Shown piece after piece: positions 8,178-15,161 of a stretch of DNA of 64,000 bases. The translations under genes and the position numbers were made by a program. This DNA comes from Desulfobulbaceae bacterium. Its GTDB lineage: Bacteria > Desulfobacterota > Desulfobulbia > Desulfobulbales > Desulfobulbaceae. Location of the stretch: the NCBI GenBank assembly GCA_011391865.1, contig JAABPV010000002.1, positions 1 through 64,000 on the forward strand, given 5' to 3'. The notes beneath the pieces were generated by a model, which was given only the letters and a program-made list of their open reading frames with translations, was not told where the DNA came from and made no database searches. Each line of letters opens with the position of its first letter. Position 1 is the stretch's first letter.

Positions 8178-9157
8178 GCAAGCCGAAATTTGCAATGTAC
8201 TGGTCTGGTTCTTGCGGCGGCTGCGAGATTGCCGTTCTCAACATCCACGAGAAGATCTTGGAAGTGGACGCACACTTCGAGATCGCCTTCTGGCCGGTGG
8301 CGATGGATGCCAAGGTCAAAGACGTGGAGGCACTGGCGGACGGAGAGATTTTGCTCACCCTCTGGAACGGCTCCATCCGCAACGTGGAGAACGAGCACAT
8401 GGCCAGGCTGCTGCGCCGTAAGTCCAAGCTGCTGGTCTCGTTTGGCTCCTGCGCCACTGAGGGCTGCGTGCCCGGCCTGGCCAATCTGGCACCGCTGCAT
8501 GAGATCATCGACACGGCCTACACCACTCTGACCACAGACAATCCGAACAACATCCGTCCGCAGCCTGTGACCAAAGTGCCTGAAGGCGAGATCAGCATTC
8601 CGATGCTGACCGAGCGGGTGCATACTTTGGCCCAGGTGGTGGAGGTGGATTACTTCATGCCCGGATGCCCGCCGGAGAGCCACCAGATCGCTGCTGTCAT
8701 TGACTTAGTCATACAAGTCGTGCAGGGCAAAGCCGAGCTGCCGCGCAAGGGCGCGGTGATCGGCGCGGGCAAGTCTACGGTCTGCGAGGAATGCCCGCGC
8801 AAGCGCAATGTCAAGAGCATCAAAGCCTTCTGCCGCATTCAAGACGTTGCGCCGTTAGACCCGGAGCTGTGCATCTTGGAGCAGGGCATTCCCTGTAACG
8901 GCCCGGCCACCCGCAGCGGCTGCGATGCCCGCTGTCCTCGTGTGGGAGCGCAGTGCATCGGCTGCTACGGCCCGGCGGAGGGCGTGACGGATTACGGCGC
9001 ACGCCTGCTGAGTGCCTTTGCCTCGGTGATAGACGCGGACGAGCCGGAGGAGATCGAGCGCATCCTCGACGGCATCCCGGATCCGGCAGGGCAATTGTAT
9101 CGCTTCAGTCTGGCCGGCTCGCTTTTCCAGGCGGGCGCGGCGGCATTCAAGAATTAG
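8174..9157 (+). CDS. mvhG: [NiFe]-hydrogenase small subunit (MvhG, group 3c)
   Basis: 327 aa, with no twin-arginine signal, so it is cytoplasmic. Cluster-binding motifs: WSGSCGGCEIA at residues 11-21 (proximal cluster), GSCATEGCVPG near 93 and MPGCPPES near 162. A C-terminal cysteine-rich part (CEECPRKRN; CILEQGIPCNG; CPRVGAQCIGCYGP) binds the medial and distal clusters. This layout matches the F420-non-reducing/methyl-viologen-reducing small subunit. Nine bases separate it from mvhA. Confidence 0.92.
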   Translation: MSKPKFAMYWSGSCGGCEIAVLNIHEKILEVDAHFEIAFWPVAMDAKVKDVEALADGEILLTLWNGSIRNVENEHMARLLRRKSKLLVSFGSCATEGCVPGLANLAPLHEIIDTAYTTLTTDNPNNIRPQPVTKVPEGEISIPMLTERVHTLAQVVEVDYFMPGCPPESHQIAAVIDLVIQVVQGKAELPRKGAVIGAGKSTVCEECPRKRNVKSIKAFCRIQDVAPLDPELCILEQGIPCNGPATRSGCDARCPRVGAQCIGCYGPAEGVTDYGARLLSAFASVIDADEPEEIERILDGIPDPAGQLYRFSLAGSLFQAGAAAFKN

Positions 9158-9166
9158 GAGACAGGC

Positions 9167-10633
9167 ATGGAACGCATCACCATAGATCCGATCACCCGTC
9201 TGGAAGGGCATGGCAAAATAGACATCTTCTTGGACGCAAACGGCGATGTCGCCAACTCCTATTTCCAGATTCCTGAGCTGCGCGGCTTTGAACGCTTCTG
9301 CGTGGGCCGCCCGGTGGAGGAGATGCCGCTGCTCACCAACCGCATCTGCGGAGTCTGCCCTGAGGCGCACCACATGGCCAGCGCCAAGGCAGGCGATGCA
9401 GTCTATCAGGTTGACCCGCCGCGCACGGCCAAGCTGCTGCGCGAGCTGCTCTACATGGCCTTCTACTGCACCGACCACACCACCCATTTCTACGCTTTGG
9501 GCGGGCCGGACTTCATTGTCGGGCCGGACGCGCCCGTGTCCGAGCGCAACATCCTCGGCGTGATCCGCAAGGTGGGCTTGGAAATCGGCGGCAAGGTCAT
9601 CCAGATGCGCAAGTACGGCCATCAGACAGTGGAGATCATCGGCGGTCGCAAAGTGCATCCGGCCACAGCCATCCCCGGCGGTATGACGAAAATCCTCAGC
9701 GAAGAGGAGCGCAGGGAGATCGAGATGATGGGCCGCTGGGCAGTGGACTTTGCCCAGTTCAGCCTGCAAGCCTTCCACGACATCGTCTTGGCCAACAAGA
9801 CCTACCTCGACCTGATCGTCGGCGACATCTACTGCCACAAGACCTACTACATGGGCTTGGTGGACGCGAAGAACAAGGTCAACTTCTATGACGGCAAGGT
9901 GCGCGTGGTGGATCCCGACGGCCAGGAATACTGCAAGTACGAGCCGAAGGACTACATGCGGCATATCGCCGAGCACGTCGAGCCGTGGACCTACCTCAAG
10001 TTTCCCTACCTGAAGAACGTGGGCTGGAAGGGCTTTGTCGACGGCAAGGACAGCGGCGTGTACATGGCGACTCCGCTTTCCCGCCTCAACGCCGCAGACG
10101 GCATGGCCACGCCCTTGGCCCAAGAGCACTATGAAAAGATGTACGCCGCACTCGGCGGCAAGCCGGTGCATCAGCGGCTTGCCATTCACTGGGCGCGGCT
10201 GATCGAGCTGCTCTACGCCGCCGAACGCTGGGTGGAGTTAGTCACTGACCCGGACATCACCTCGCCCGATGTGCACCGCAGGCCCACAGCTGTTCCGACT
10301 GAAGGCGTGGGCATCGTTGAGGCACCGCGCGGCACGCTCACCCATCATTACTGGACAGACGAAAAGGGCCTGCTGACTCAGGTCAACCTGATTGTCGGCA
10401 CCACCAACAACTACGCGCCGATTCAGATGAGCACCAAAAAGGCGGCCCAGCATCTGATCAAGGGCGGCAAGGTCAGTGAAGGGCTGCTGAATATGGTCGA
10501 AATGGCCTTCCGCGCCTACGATCCCTGCTTTGGCTGCGCCACCCACTCGCTGCCCGGCCAGATGCCGCTGGAAGTGCGCCTGCACAACCAGCACGGCGAG
10601 CTGGTCGATGTGATCAAGCAGTTTGTCGAGTAA
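9167..10633 (+). CDS. mvhA: [NiFe]-hydrogenase large subunit (MvhA, group 3c)
   Basis: 488 aa. The nickel ligands are seen in RICGVC (residues 59-64) and DPCFGCATH (452-460). The 28 residues after His460 form the peptide normally removed by the maturation endopeptidase once Ni is inserted; a candidate protease gene lies 3 kb downstream. All four ligand positions are cysteine; there is no UGA/selenocysteine. With MvhG and MvhD it oxidises H2 in the cytoplasm for HdrABC. An ATG with AGGAGACAGGC upstream marks the start. Confidence 0.94.
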   Translation: MERITIDPITRLEGHGKIDIFLDANGDVANSYFQIPELRGFERFCVGRPVEEMPLLTNRICGVCPEAHHMASAKAGDAVYQVDPPRTAKLLRELLYMAFYCTDHTTHFYALGGPDFIVGPDAPVSERNILGVIRKVGLEIGGKVIQMRKYGHQTVEIIGGRKVHPATAIPGGMTKILSEEERREIEMMGRWAVDFAQFSLQAFHDIVLANKTYLDLIVGDIYCHKTYYMGLVDAKNKVNFYDGKVRVVDPDGQEYCKYEPKDYMRHIAEHVEPWTYLKFPYLKNVGWKGFVDGKDSGVYMATPLSRLNAADGMATPLAQEHYEKMYAALGGKPVHQRLAIHWARLIELLYAAERWVELVTDPDITSPDVHRRPTAVPTEGVGIVEAPRGTLTHHYWTDEKGLLTQVNLIVGTTNNYAPIQMSTKKAAQHLIKGGKVSEGLLNMVEMAFRAYDPCFGCATHSLPGQMPLEVRLHNQHGELVDVIKQFVE

Positions 10634-10648
10634 CAGCACAGGTTGCAG

Positions 10649-10676
10649 GGCCGGGGCGGCAGCTCATTCCCCGGCC
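10649..10676 (+). terminator. GC-rich hairpin after mvhA
   Basis: Inverted repeat GGCCGGGG/CCCCGGCC with a 12-nt loop, starting 16 bp past the mvhA stop. No clear U-run follows. It may limit read-through into vapBC or protect the 3' end of the hydrogenase mRNA. Confidence 0.5.
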
Positions 10677-10732
10677 TTGGCCATCACCCTGCACATGAGC
10701 ACCCGCTGGATGGGGTGCGGGGGCATATCCAG

Positions 10733-10760
10733 TTGACATATCCCTGTCATGCGCTATACT
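10733..10760 (+). promoter_or_regulatory. Near-consensus sigma-70 promoter of vapBC
   Basis: TTGACA (10733-10738), 16-bp spacer, TATACT (10755-10760), 44 bp before the vapB start. It is the strongest-looking promoter in the window and shows that vapBC is transcribed independently of the hydrogenase operon. VapB-type antitoxins usually autorepress such promoters. Confidence 0.75.
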
Positions 10761-10804
10761 GCAAAGTGAAGCTGAAACCACAAGGCTCACAAGGAGGAAG
10801 TCTA

Positions 10805-11041
10805 ATGATCTGCGCCCGCACCAAAATCTTCACCAGCAACAGAAGTCAGGCTGTTCGTCTGCCGAAAGCTGTTGCCTTTCCTGATTCCATCAAAGAAGTG
10901 GAAATCATCGCTGTCGGCGGAAGACGGATTATCGCTCCGGCTGATCAGTCGTGGGATGATTGGTTTGACGCGCAGGGCTGCTCCAGCGATTTCATGGAGC
11001 AGCGCGAGCAGCCGGAGGATCAGGAAAGGGAGATGCTGTGA
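10805..11041 (+). CDS. vapB: VapB-type antitoxin (AbrB/SpoVT-like)
   Basis: 78 aa from ATG 10805, which has an excellent AGGAGG seven bases upstream. The N-terminal 'AKIF..NRSQAVRLPKAVAFP'-type segment is the swapped-hairpin AbrB DNA-binding domain of VapB antitoxins. The acidic C-terminal half (DDWFDAQGCSSDFMEQREQ) would wrap around the toxin. A longer frame opening at 10643 would cross the promoter and is rejected. The stop overlaps the vapC ATG (TGATG). Confidence 0.85.
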   Translation: MICARTKIFTSNRSQAVRLPKAVAFPDSIKEVEIIAVGGRRIIAPADQSWDDWFDAQGCSSDFMEQREQPEDQEREML

Positions 11042-11442
11042 TGCTCAAATACATGCTTGACACCAACATGGTGATCTACACCATGAAGAACCGACCGGAG
11101 CAAGTCAGGCGGCATTTCAAGCAGCATCAGGGGCAGATGTGCATCTCTTCAGTGACGCTCGGCGAGCTGATTTACGGCGCGGAATGCTCGCAGCAGCCGG
11201 AGCGCAACCTTGCGGATATGGAAGCAATGGCCGCGCGGCTTGATGTGCTGCCGTTCGACAGCAGGGCCGCCAGTCATTTTGGTCAGGTGCGGGCAGAGCT
11301 GCGCCACGCTGGTCAGCCCATTGGCCCGTATGACATGATGATCGCCGGTCATGCCAGATCGCTGGGCCTGATTCTGGTGACGAACAATCTCAAAGAGTTC
11401 ATCCGAGTGCAAGGGCTTCGCCTTGAAAACTGGGCAGCGTGA
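11041..11442 (+). CDS. vapC: VapC-type toxin, PIN-domain ribonuclease
   Basis: 133 aa. The PIN acidic residues are visible: LDTNMVIY (Asp near residue 7), the glutamate in SVTLGELIYGAE (near 40), and 'GPYDMMIAGHA' (Asp near 98), followed by LILVTNN. VapC enzymes cut tRNAs or other RNAs when the antitoxin is lost. It is immediately coupled to vapB. A one-codon-earlier GTG (11038) is possible, but ATG 11041 is the normal arrangement. Confidence 0.88.
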   Translation: MLKYMLDTNMVIYTMKNRPEQVRRHFKQHQGQMCISSVTLGELIYGAECSQQPERNLADMEAMAARLDVLPFDSRAASHFGQVRAELRHAGQPIGPYDMMIAGHARSLGLILVTNNLKEFIRVQGLRLENWAA

Positions 11443-11511
11443 CTCCGATGTTCTGGAGAAGACTGCCGCTCACTTCCCCGCCTTGATCATTACTCGGCAC
11501 TCAATATAATT

Positions 11512-11541
11512 GATGGGCAAGCATAAAGACGCTTGCCCATC
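11512..11541. repeat. Dispersed hairpin element, copy 1 (11-bp arms, ATAAAG loop)
   Basis: Perfect arms GATGGGCAAGC/GCTTGCCCATC around the loop ATAAAGAC. A second copy with the same loop core (read on the other strand) is at 57531-57559. Located between vapC and the OLD-family gene, where it could terminate vapBC transcripts. Hairpins of this TGGGCAA...TTGCCCA type are widespread in bacterial intergenic DNA. Confidence 0.7.
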
Positions 11542-11601
11542 CTACGGTGCTGATGCCCTAAGTTGATAATCTCATATTAAATAGCCCCAAGAGGAAACGG
11601 A

Positions 11602-13557
11602 ATGATCACGCTCGTAAAAGCGCAGGTTTGGAAATATAAGTCAATAGAAGATTCCACTTCTGTCACGCTTGCTGACGGAGTTACTGTACTTGTCGGAAAA
11701 AACGAATCTGGCAAAACGGCCTTTTTAGAGGCACTGCACAAGGCAATGCCTTTGGGTACAGCAAAATTTGATTATGTTTCTGATTATCCGCGTAAAGATT
11801 TAGTGCGCTATCGTCCGCAGCATACGGAGGGAAACTATCAAAAGGTCGTTGAGTTGACGTTCAAAATTGAAAAAGAACTTGCTGACAAGGTCAATAGTGA
11901 AGTCTTTGAGCGTACAGAGATTGTTAAGTCAGGGACAATCTTCACGCGCACCACAACCATTGCTAATACCTCGACTATTGGTTTTTCTCTTGACGAAAAA
12001 AAAGCAATAGATGTTTTGAAAAGGCCGCTCGCTGATTTAGAGCATACAGAGGATGTATTTTCTAGTTCAGAAACACTGTATGACATCGTGACAAATATTG
12101 AAAATTTAGGTTTGCCACCTGACAATAAGCTGGCTAAATTTGCTCATAAATGGAGAGAAAGGGATAAAGGAAATGGCTGGGGCTTAATTGATGGATACAT
12201 TTGGCGCAGTTATCTTTCACCAGCATTGCCGAAATTTTTCTATTTTGATGATTACAAGATACTTAAAGGGAAAATTAATTTGCCTGCACTGCAACACCGT
12301 GAAGCAAATAACCAGTTAAATGATGCTGACGAAACGGCACAAGGCTTGCTGCAACTTGCTGGCACATCTCTGAAAGAATTGATGAGCGATGAAGGCTATG
12401 AAACAGCTAAGGCCAAGCTGGAAGCAATCGGCTTAGATATTACTCAGAAAATTTTTAATTTCTGGAAGCAGAATCAAGACCTTGACGTTGAATTTGATTT
12501 AAAGACCGATGCAAAAGATGTAGCTCCGTATAATAACGGCGTAAATTTATATATCCGCATAAAAAATCGGAGACACGGCGTTACAGTGCCATTTGATCAA
12601 CGCAGCAAAGGTTTTATCTGGTTCTTCAGCTTTTTGGTTTGGTTTGATGCTGTGCAGTCACGGGCCGGGACGAGAGATGCTTTGATTTTGCTGCTTGATG
12701 AGCCTGGACTTAATTTGCACGCATTGGCTCAAGCGGACCTTTTGGATTACATCCGTGAACTGTCCAAGAAACACCAGATAATTTACACCACGCATTCTCC
12801 TTTTATGGTTAACAGCGCACATCTGGAAAATGTGCGTGTTGTCGAAGATCGCATAAAGGAAGGCACTAAGATTACCGCTGAATTGGCTGGGTCATCAGAT
12901 GAAAGCGTTTTTCCATTACAAGCAGCTCTCGGCTATTCTATCGCGCAGAATCTATTTATTGCCAAGAAGAATATTTTGGTTGAAGGTCCAGCTGATTTGA
13001 TTTTGCTTCAACATATAGGAACACTGTTAGAAAGTATGGGCAAGCAAGGGATAGGCGAAGCAATCTTGGTGCCGGTTGGCGGGCTTGACAAGCTGGCAAC
13101 GTTTATTGCATTGCTCGGTTCAAACAAACTTAAAATTATCGTATTGCATGACCGTGCCAGCTCTCCTCATCAGAAACTCGAAGAAATGATTCAACAAAAA
13201 CTGATTGAACGAAAGAGGGTGCTCGATTTTTCAATGTTCTTTGATCATCCGGTAAGCGAAGCTGATATAGAAGATTTACTGCCTTCTGAAATATATATTG
13301 ATGCTTTTAATACGGCATACACAAAGGAGATGGCCAGCGTGATGCTGGCCGCGAATGATCTTGGCACACATCCGCGTATGGTGGAACGTATCAATCAATG
13401 GCTGAAAAAGAATAAGATTTCTCTTCTGCAACATGGTGGTTTCAATCATTATCGTGTTGCCCAAGCGGTTCTGCCTAAACTGACAGCTAATGCGTTAAAA
13501 CAAGACGATATTGCACGTTTCGAGAAACTCTTCAATCGTATAAACTCGGTTTTGTAG
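11602..13557 (+). CDS. OLD-family ATPase/TOPRIM nuclease, putative phage-defence protein
   Basis: 651 aa. Walker A GKNESGKT at residues 32-39, an ABC-like signature region 'DQRSKGFIWF' near 333, Walker B 'LILLLDEPG' near 365 and THSPFMV near 395 define the ATPase half. The C-terminal third begins NILVEGPADLIL, a TOPRIM glutamate motif, followed by PVGGLDK and IIVLHDR. OLD proteins are ATP-controlled DNA nucleases acting in anti-phage defence. No UvrD-like partner follows, so it is a stand-alone type rather than Gabija. The gene is clearly AT-richer than the hydrogenase genes on both sides, a sign of transfer. The ATG has GAGGAAACGG upstream. Confidence 0.85.
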   Translation: MITLVKAQVWKYKSIEDSTSVTLADGVTVLVGKNESGKTAFLEALHKAMPLGTAKFDYVSDYPRKDLVRYRPQHTEGNYQKVVELTFKIEKELADKVNSEVFERTEIVKSGTIFTRTTTIANTSTIGFSLDEKKAIDVLKRPLADLEHTEDVFSSSETLYDIVTNIENLGLPPDNKLAKFAHKWRERDKGNGWGLIDGYIWRSYLSPALPKFFYFDDYKILKGKINLPALQHREANNQLNDADETAQGLLQLAGTSLKELMSDEGYETAKAKLEAIGLDITQKIFNFWKQNQDLDVEFDLKTDAKDVAPYNNGVNLYIRIKNRRHGVTVPFDQRSKGFIWFFSFLVWFDAVQSRAGTRDALILLLDEPGLNLHALAQADLLDYIRELSKKHQIIYTTHSPFMVNSAHLENVRVVEDRIKEGTKITAELAGSSDESVFPLQAALGYSIAQNLFIAKKNILVEGPADLILLQHIGTLLESMGKQGIGEAILVPVGGLDKLATFIALLGSNKLKIIVLHDRASSPHQKLEEMIQQKLIERKRVLDFSMFFDHPVSEADIEDLLPSEIYIDAFNTAYTKEMASVMLAANDLGTHPRMVERINQWLKKNKISLLQHGGFNHYRVAQAVLPKLTANALKQDDIARFEKLFNRINSVL

Positions 13558-13578
13558 TTGCCTTATAAAAGCACAAGC

Positions 13579-14115
13579 ATGACCACCAACATTCCCCAGC
13601 GCACCCTCGTTGTCGGCCTTGGCAATCCCATTCTTGGCGATGACGGTGTCGGCTGGCGCATTGCTGAGGAAGTGAGCCGACGCAGCGGCATTCCTGTCGG
13701 CGATGCGCCGTTGCACAGCCCGCAGGCATCTCTCCGCGAGCCGGTGACGATTGAATGCTATTCGCTTGCCGGACTAAGCCTGATGGAGCGGCTCATCGGC
13801 TACGACCGCGTCATCCTCATCGATGCGCTCAACACCGGCCAGCACGAGCAGGGCGCGGTGGTCTGCTTCACCTTGGCGGAGATGGACGACCTCACCTGCG
13901 GCCACAGTGCTTCGGCGCATGATGTCTCGCTCAAACAGGCACTCCAGCTGGGCCGGAGCATGGGCGAGATATTGCCGGATGACGCGCAGGTGCATGTAGT
14001 CGCGGTGGAGGCTCGGCATGTCTATGATTTCCAAGAAAGCCTCAGCCCGGCCATCGCGGCAGCAGTGCCGCTGGCAGCGCAGAAGGCACTGGAGCTGCTT
14101 GCCACATCGGAATAA
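13579..14115 (+). CDS. Hydrogenase maturation endopeptidase (HyaD/HycI family)
   Basis: 178 aa from ATG 13579 (a TTG at 13558 would add seven residues directly at the end of the OLD gene). 'LVVGLGNPILGDDGVGW' is the family's N-terminal nickel-site motif (conserved Glu/Asp), and 'VILIDALNTG' carries the second acidic ligand. The usual C-terminal histidine falls in the 'VVAVEARHVYDF' region. It should remove the C-terminal peptide of MvhA after nickel insertion. It heads the maturation cluster and is 3 bp from hypA. Confidence 0.88.
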   Translation: MTTNIPQRTLVVGLGNPILGDDGVGWRIAEEVSRRSGIPVGDAPLHSPQASLREPVTIECYSLAGLSLMERLIGYDRVILIDALNTGQHEQGAVVCFTLAEMDDLTCGHSASAHDVSLKQALQLGRSMGEILPDDAQVHVVAVEARHVYDFQESLSPAIAAAVPLAAQKALELLATSE

Positions 14116-14118
14116 GTC

Positions 14119-14451
14119 ATGCACGAGCTGGCTGTCACCCAAAGCATTTTGGACATCGCCCTGAAGCACGCCGGAGGCAGGGCCGTGCGGCAGATACATC
14201 TGGTGATCGGTCAGTTTTCCTCCATTGTTGATGACTCGGTGCAGTTCTACTGGGACATCATCGCTCAAGGCACCTTGGCTGAAGGGGCGCAGCTGTGCTT
14301 TGAGCGCATTCCCGGCGAGATGCGCTGCTCCGGCTGCGGCCATGTCTTCCGTCCGAGCGGTGAGAGCTTCATCTGCCCTGCCTGCGGTGGCAGCGCGGTG
14401 CAGGTCAGCAAGGGCCGTGAATTTTATATGGACAGCATTGACGTTGCATAA
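14119..14451 (+). CDS. hypA: HypA, hydrogenase nickel-insertion protein
   Basis: 110 aa. The N-terminal MHEL carries the nickel-binding His2, and a zinc loop is formed by CSGCGH (near residue 73) and CPACGG (near 90). HypA delivers nickel to the hydrogenase large subunit together with HypB. Length and motifs are standard. Translation probably follows from the maturation protease gene just upstream. Confidence 0.93.
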   Translation: MHELAVTQSILDIALKHAGGRAVRQIHLVIGQFSSIVDDSVQFYWDIIAQGTLAEGAQLCFERIPGEMRCSGCGHVFRPSGESFICPACGGSAVQVSKGREFYMDSIDVA

Positions 14452-14471
14452 CCTCTGCTTGGAGAACAGTT

Positions 14472-15161
14472 ATGTGCAGCAGCGCAGCCCCGACGCGGGT
14501 GCAGGTCGTCGAGAATATCCTCTCCGCCAATGACATGATAGCCGCTGGCAACCGCCAGCTGCTGGATCATGCGGGCGTGTTCGGCATCAACATCATGGCC
14601 TCGCCTGGCGCGGGCAAGACCAGCTGCATCCTCAAGACCCTTGAGGCATTGCAGGGCCGCCTGCGCTTTGGCGTGGTTGAGGGCGACTTGGCCTCCTCAA
14701 TTGACACCGACAAGGCGCGGGCTGCCGGGCTGCCCGCAGTGCAGATCAACACTGGCGGCGAATGCCATTTGGACGCGGTGATGCTGGCTAAGGCGCTGCC
14801 GTCCCTGCCGCTGCACGACCTGGACTTAGTACTGGTTGAGAACGTAGGCAACTTGGTCTGTCCGGTCAATTTCCAGCTCGGCACCCACCTGAACGTGCTC
14901 ATCGCCTCCATCCCGGAGGGTGACGATAAGCCGTACAAGTACCCTGGCATGTACATGGGGATGCAGGCACTGATCATCAACAAGACCGACTTGCTGCCCT
15001 ATGTGCCGTTCAATATGGACTACTTCCGCCAAGGCGTAGAGACACTCAATCCCGGCCTGAACGTGTTCCAGGTCTCATGCAAAACGGGCGAAGGCATGGC
15101 CGCATGGGCTGACTGGCTGGTGGAGCAGGTGCGGGCGCGGGGACAGAGCCGCAGCCGATGA
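14472..15161 (+). CDS. hypB: HypB, GTPase for nickel insertion
   Basis: 229 aa. G1 loop ASPGAGKTS near residue 43, Switch/metal region GGECHLDA near 95, 'VENVGNLVCPV' near 123 and NKTDLLPY near 172 (NKxD) are all present. The N-terminus lacks the high-affinity CxxCGC nickel motif and the His-rich stretch found in some HypBs, so only the G-domain metal site seems available. It overlaps hypF by 4 bp. Confidence 0.93.
   Translation: MCSSAAPTRVQVVENILSANDMIAAGNRQLLDHAGVFGINIMASPGAGKTSCILKTLEALQGRLRFGVVEGDLASSIDTDKARAAGLPAVQINTGGECHLDAVMLAKALPSLPLHDLDLVLVENVGNLVCPVNFQLGTHLNVLIASIPEGDDKPYKYPGMYMGMQALIINKTDLLPYVPFNMDYFRQGVETLNPGLNVFQVSCKTGEGMAAWADWLVEQVRARGQSRSR

Noticed and set aside
9167-10633. 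Selenocysteine in the hydrogenase large subunit
   Set aside because: Both nickel motifs have ordinary TGC codons and no in-frame TGA is present.
10643-10804. N-terminal extension of vapB by 54 residues
   Set aside because: It would run through the consensus promoter and the mvhA downstream hairpin; the AGGAGG-supported ATG at 10805 gives a normal VapB length.
11602-13557. Gabija-type defence system (GajA plus GajB)
   Set aside because: No UvrD-like helicase gene follows; the next gene is a hydrogenase maturation protease.
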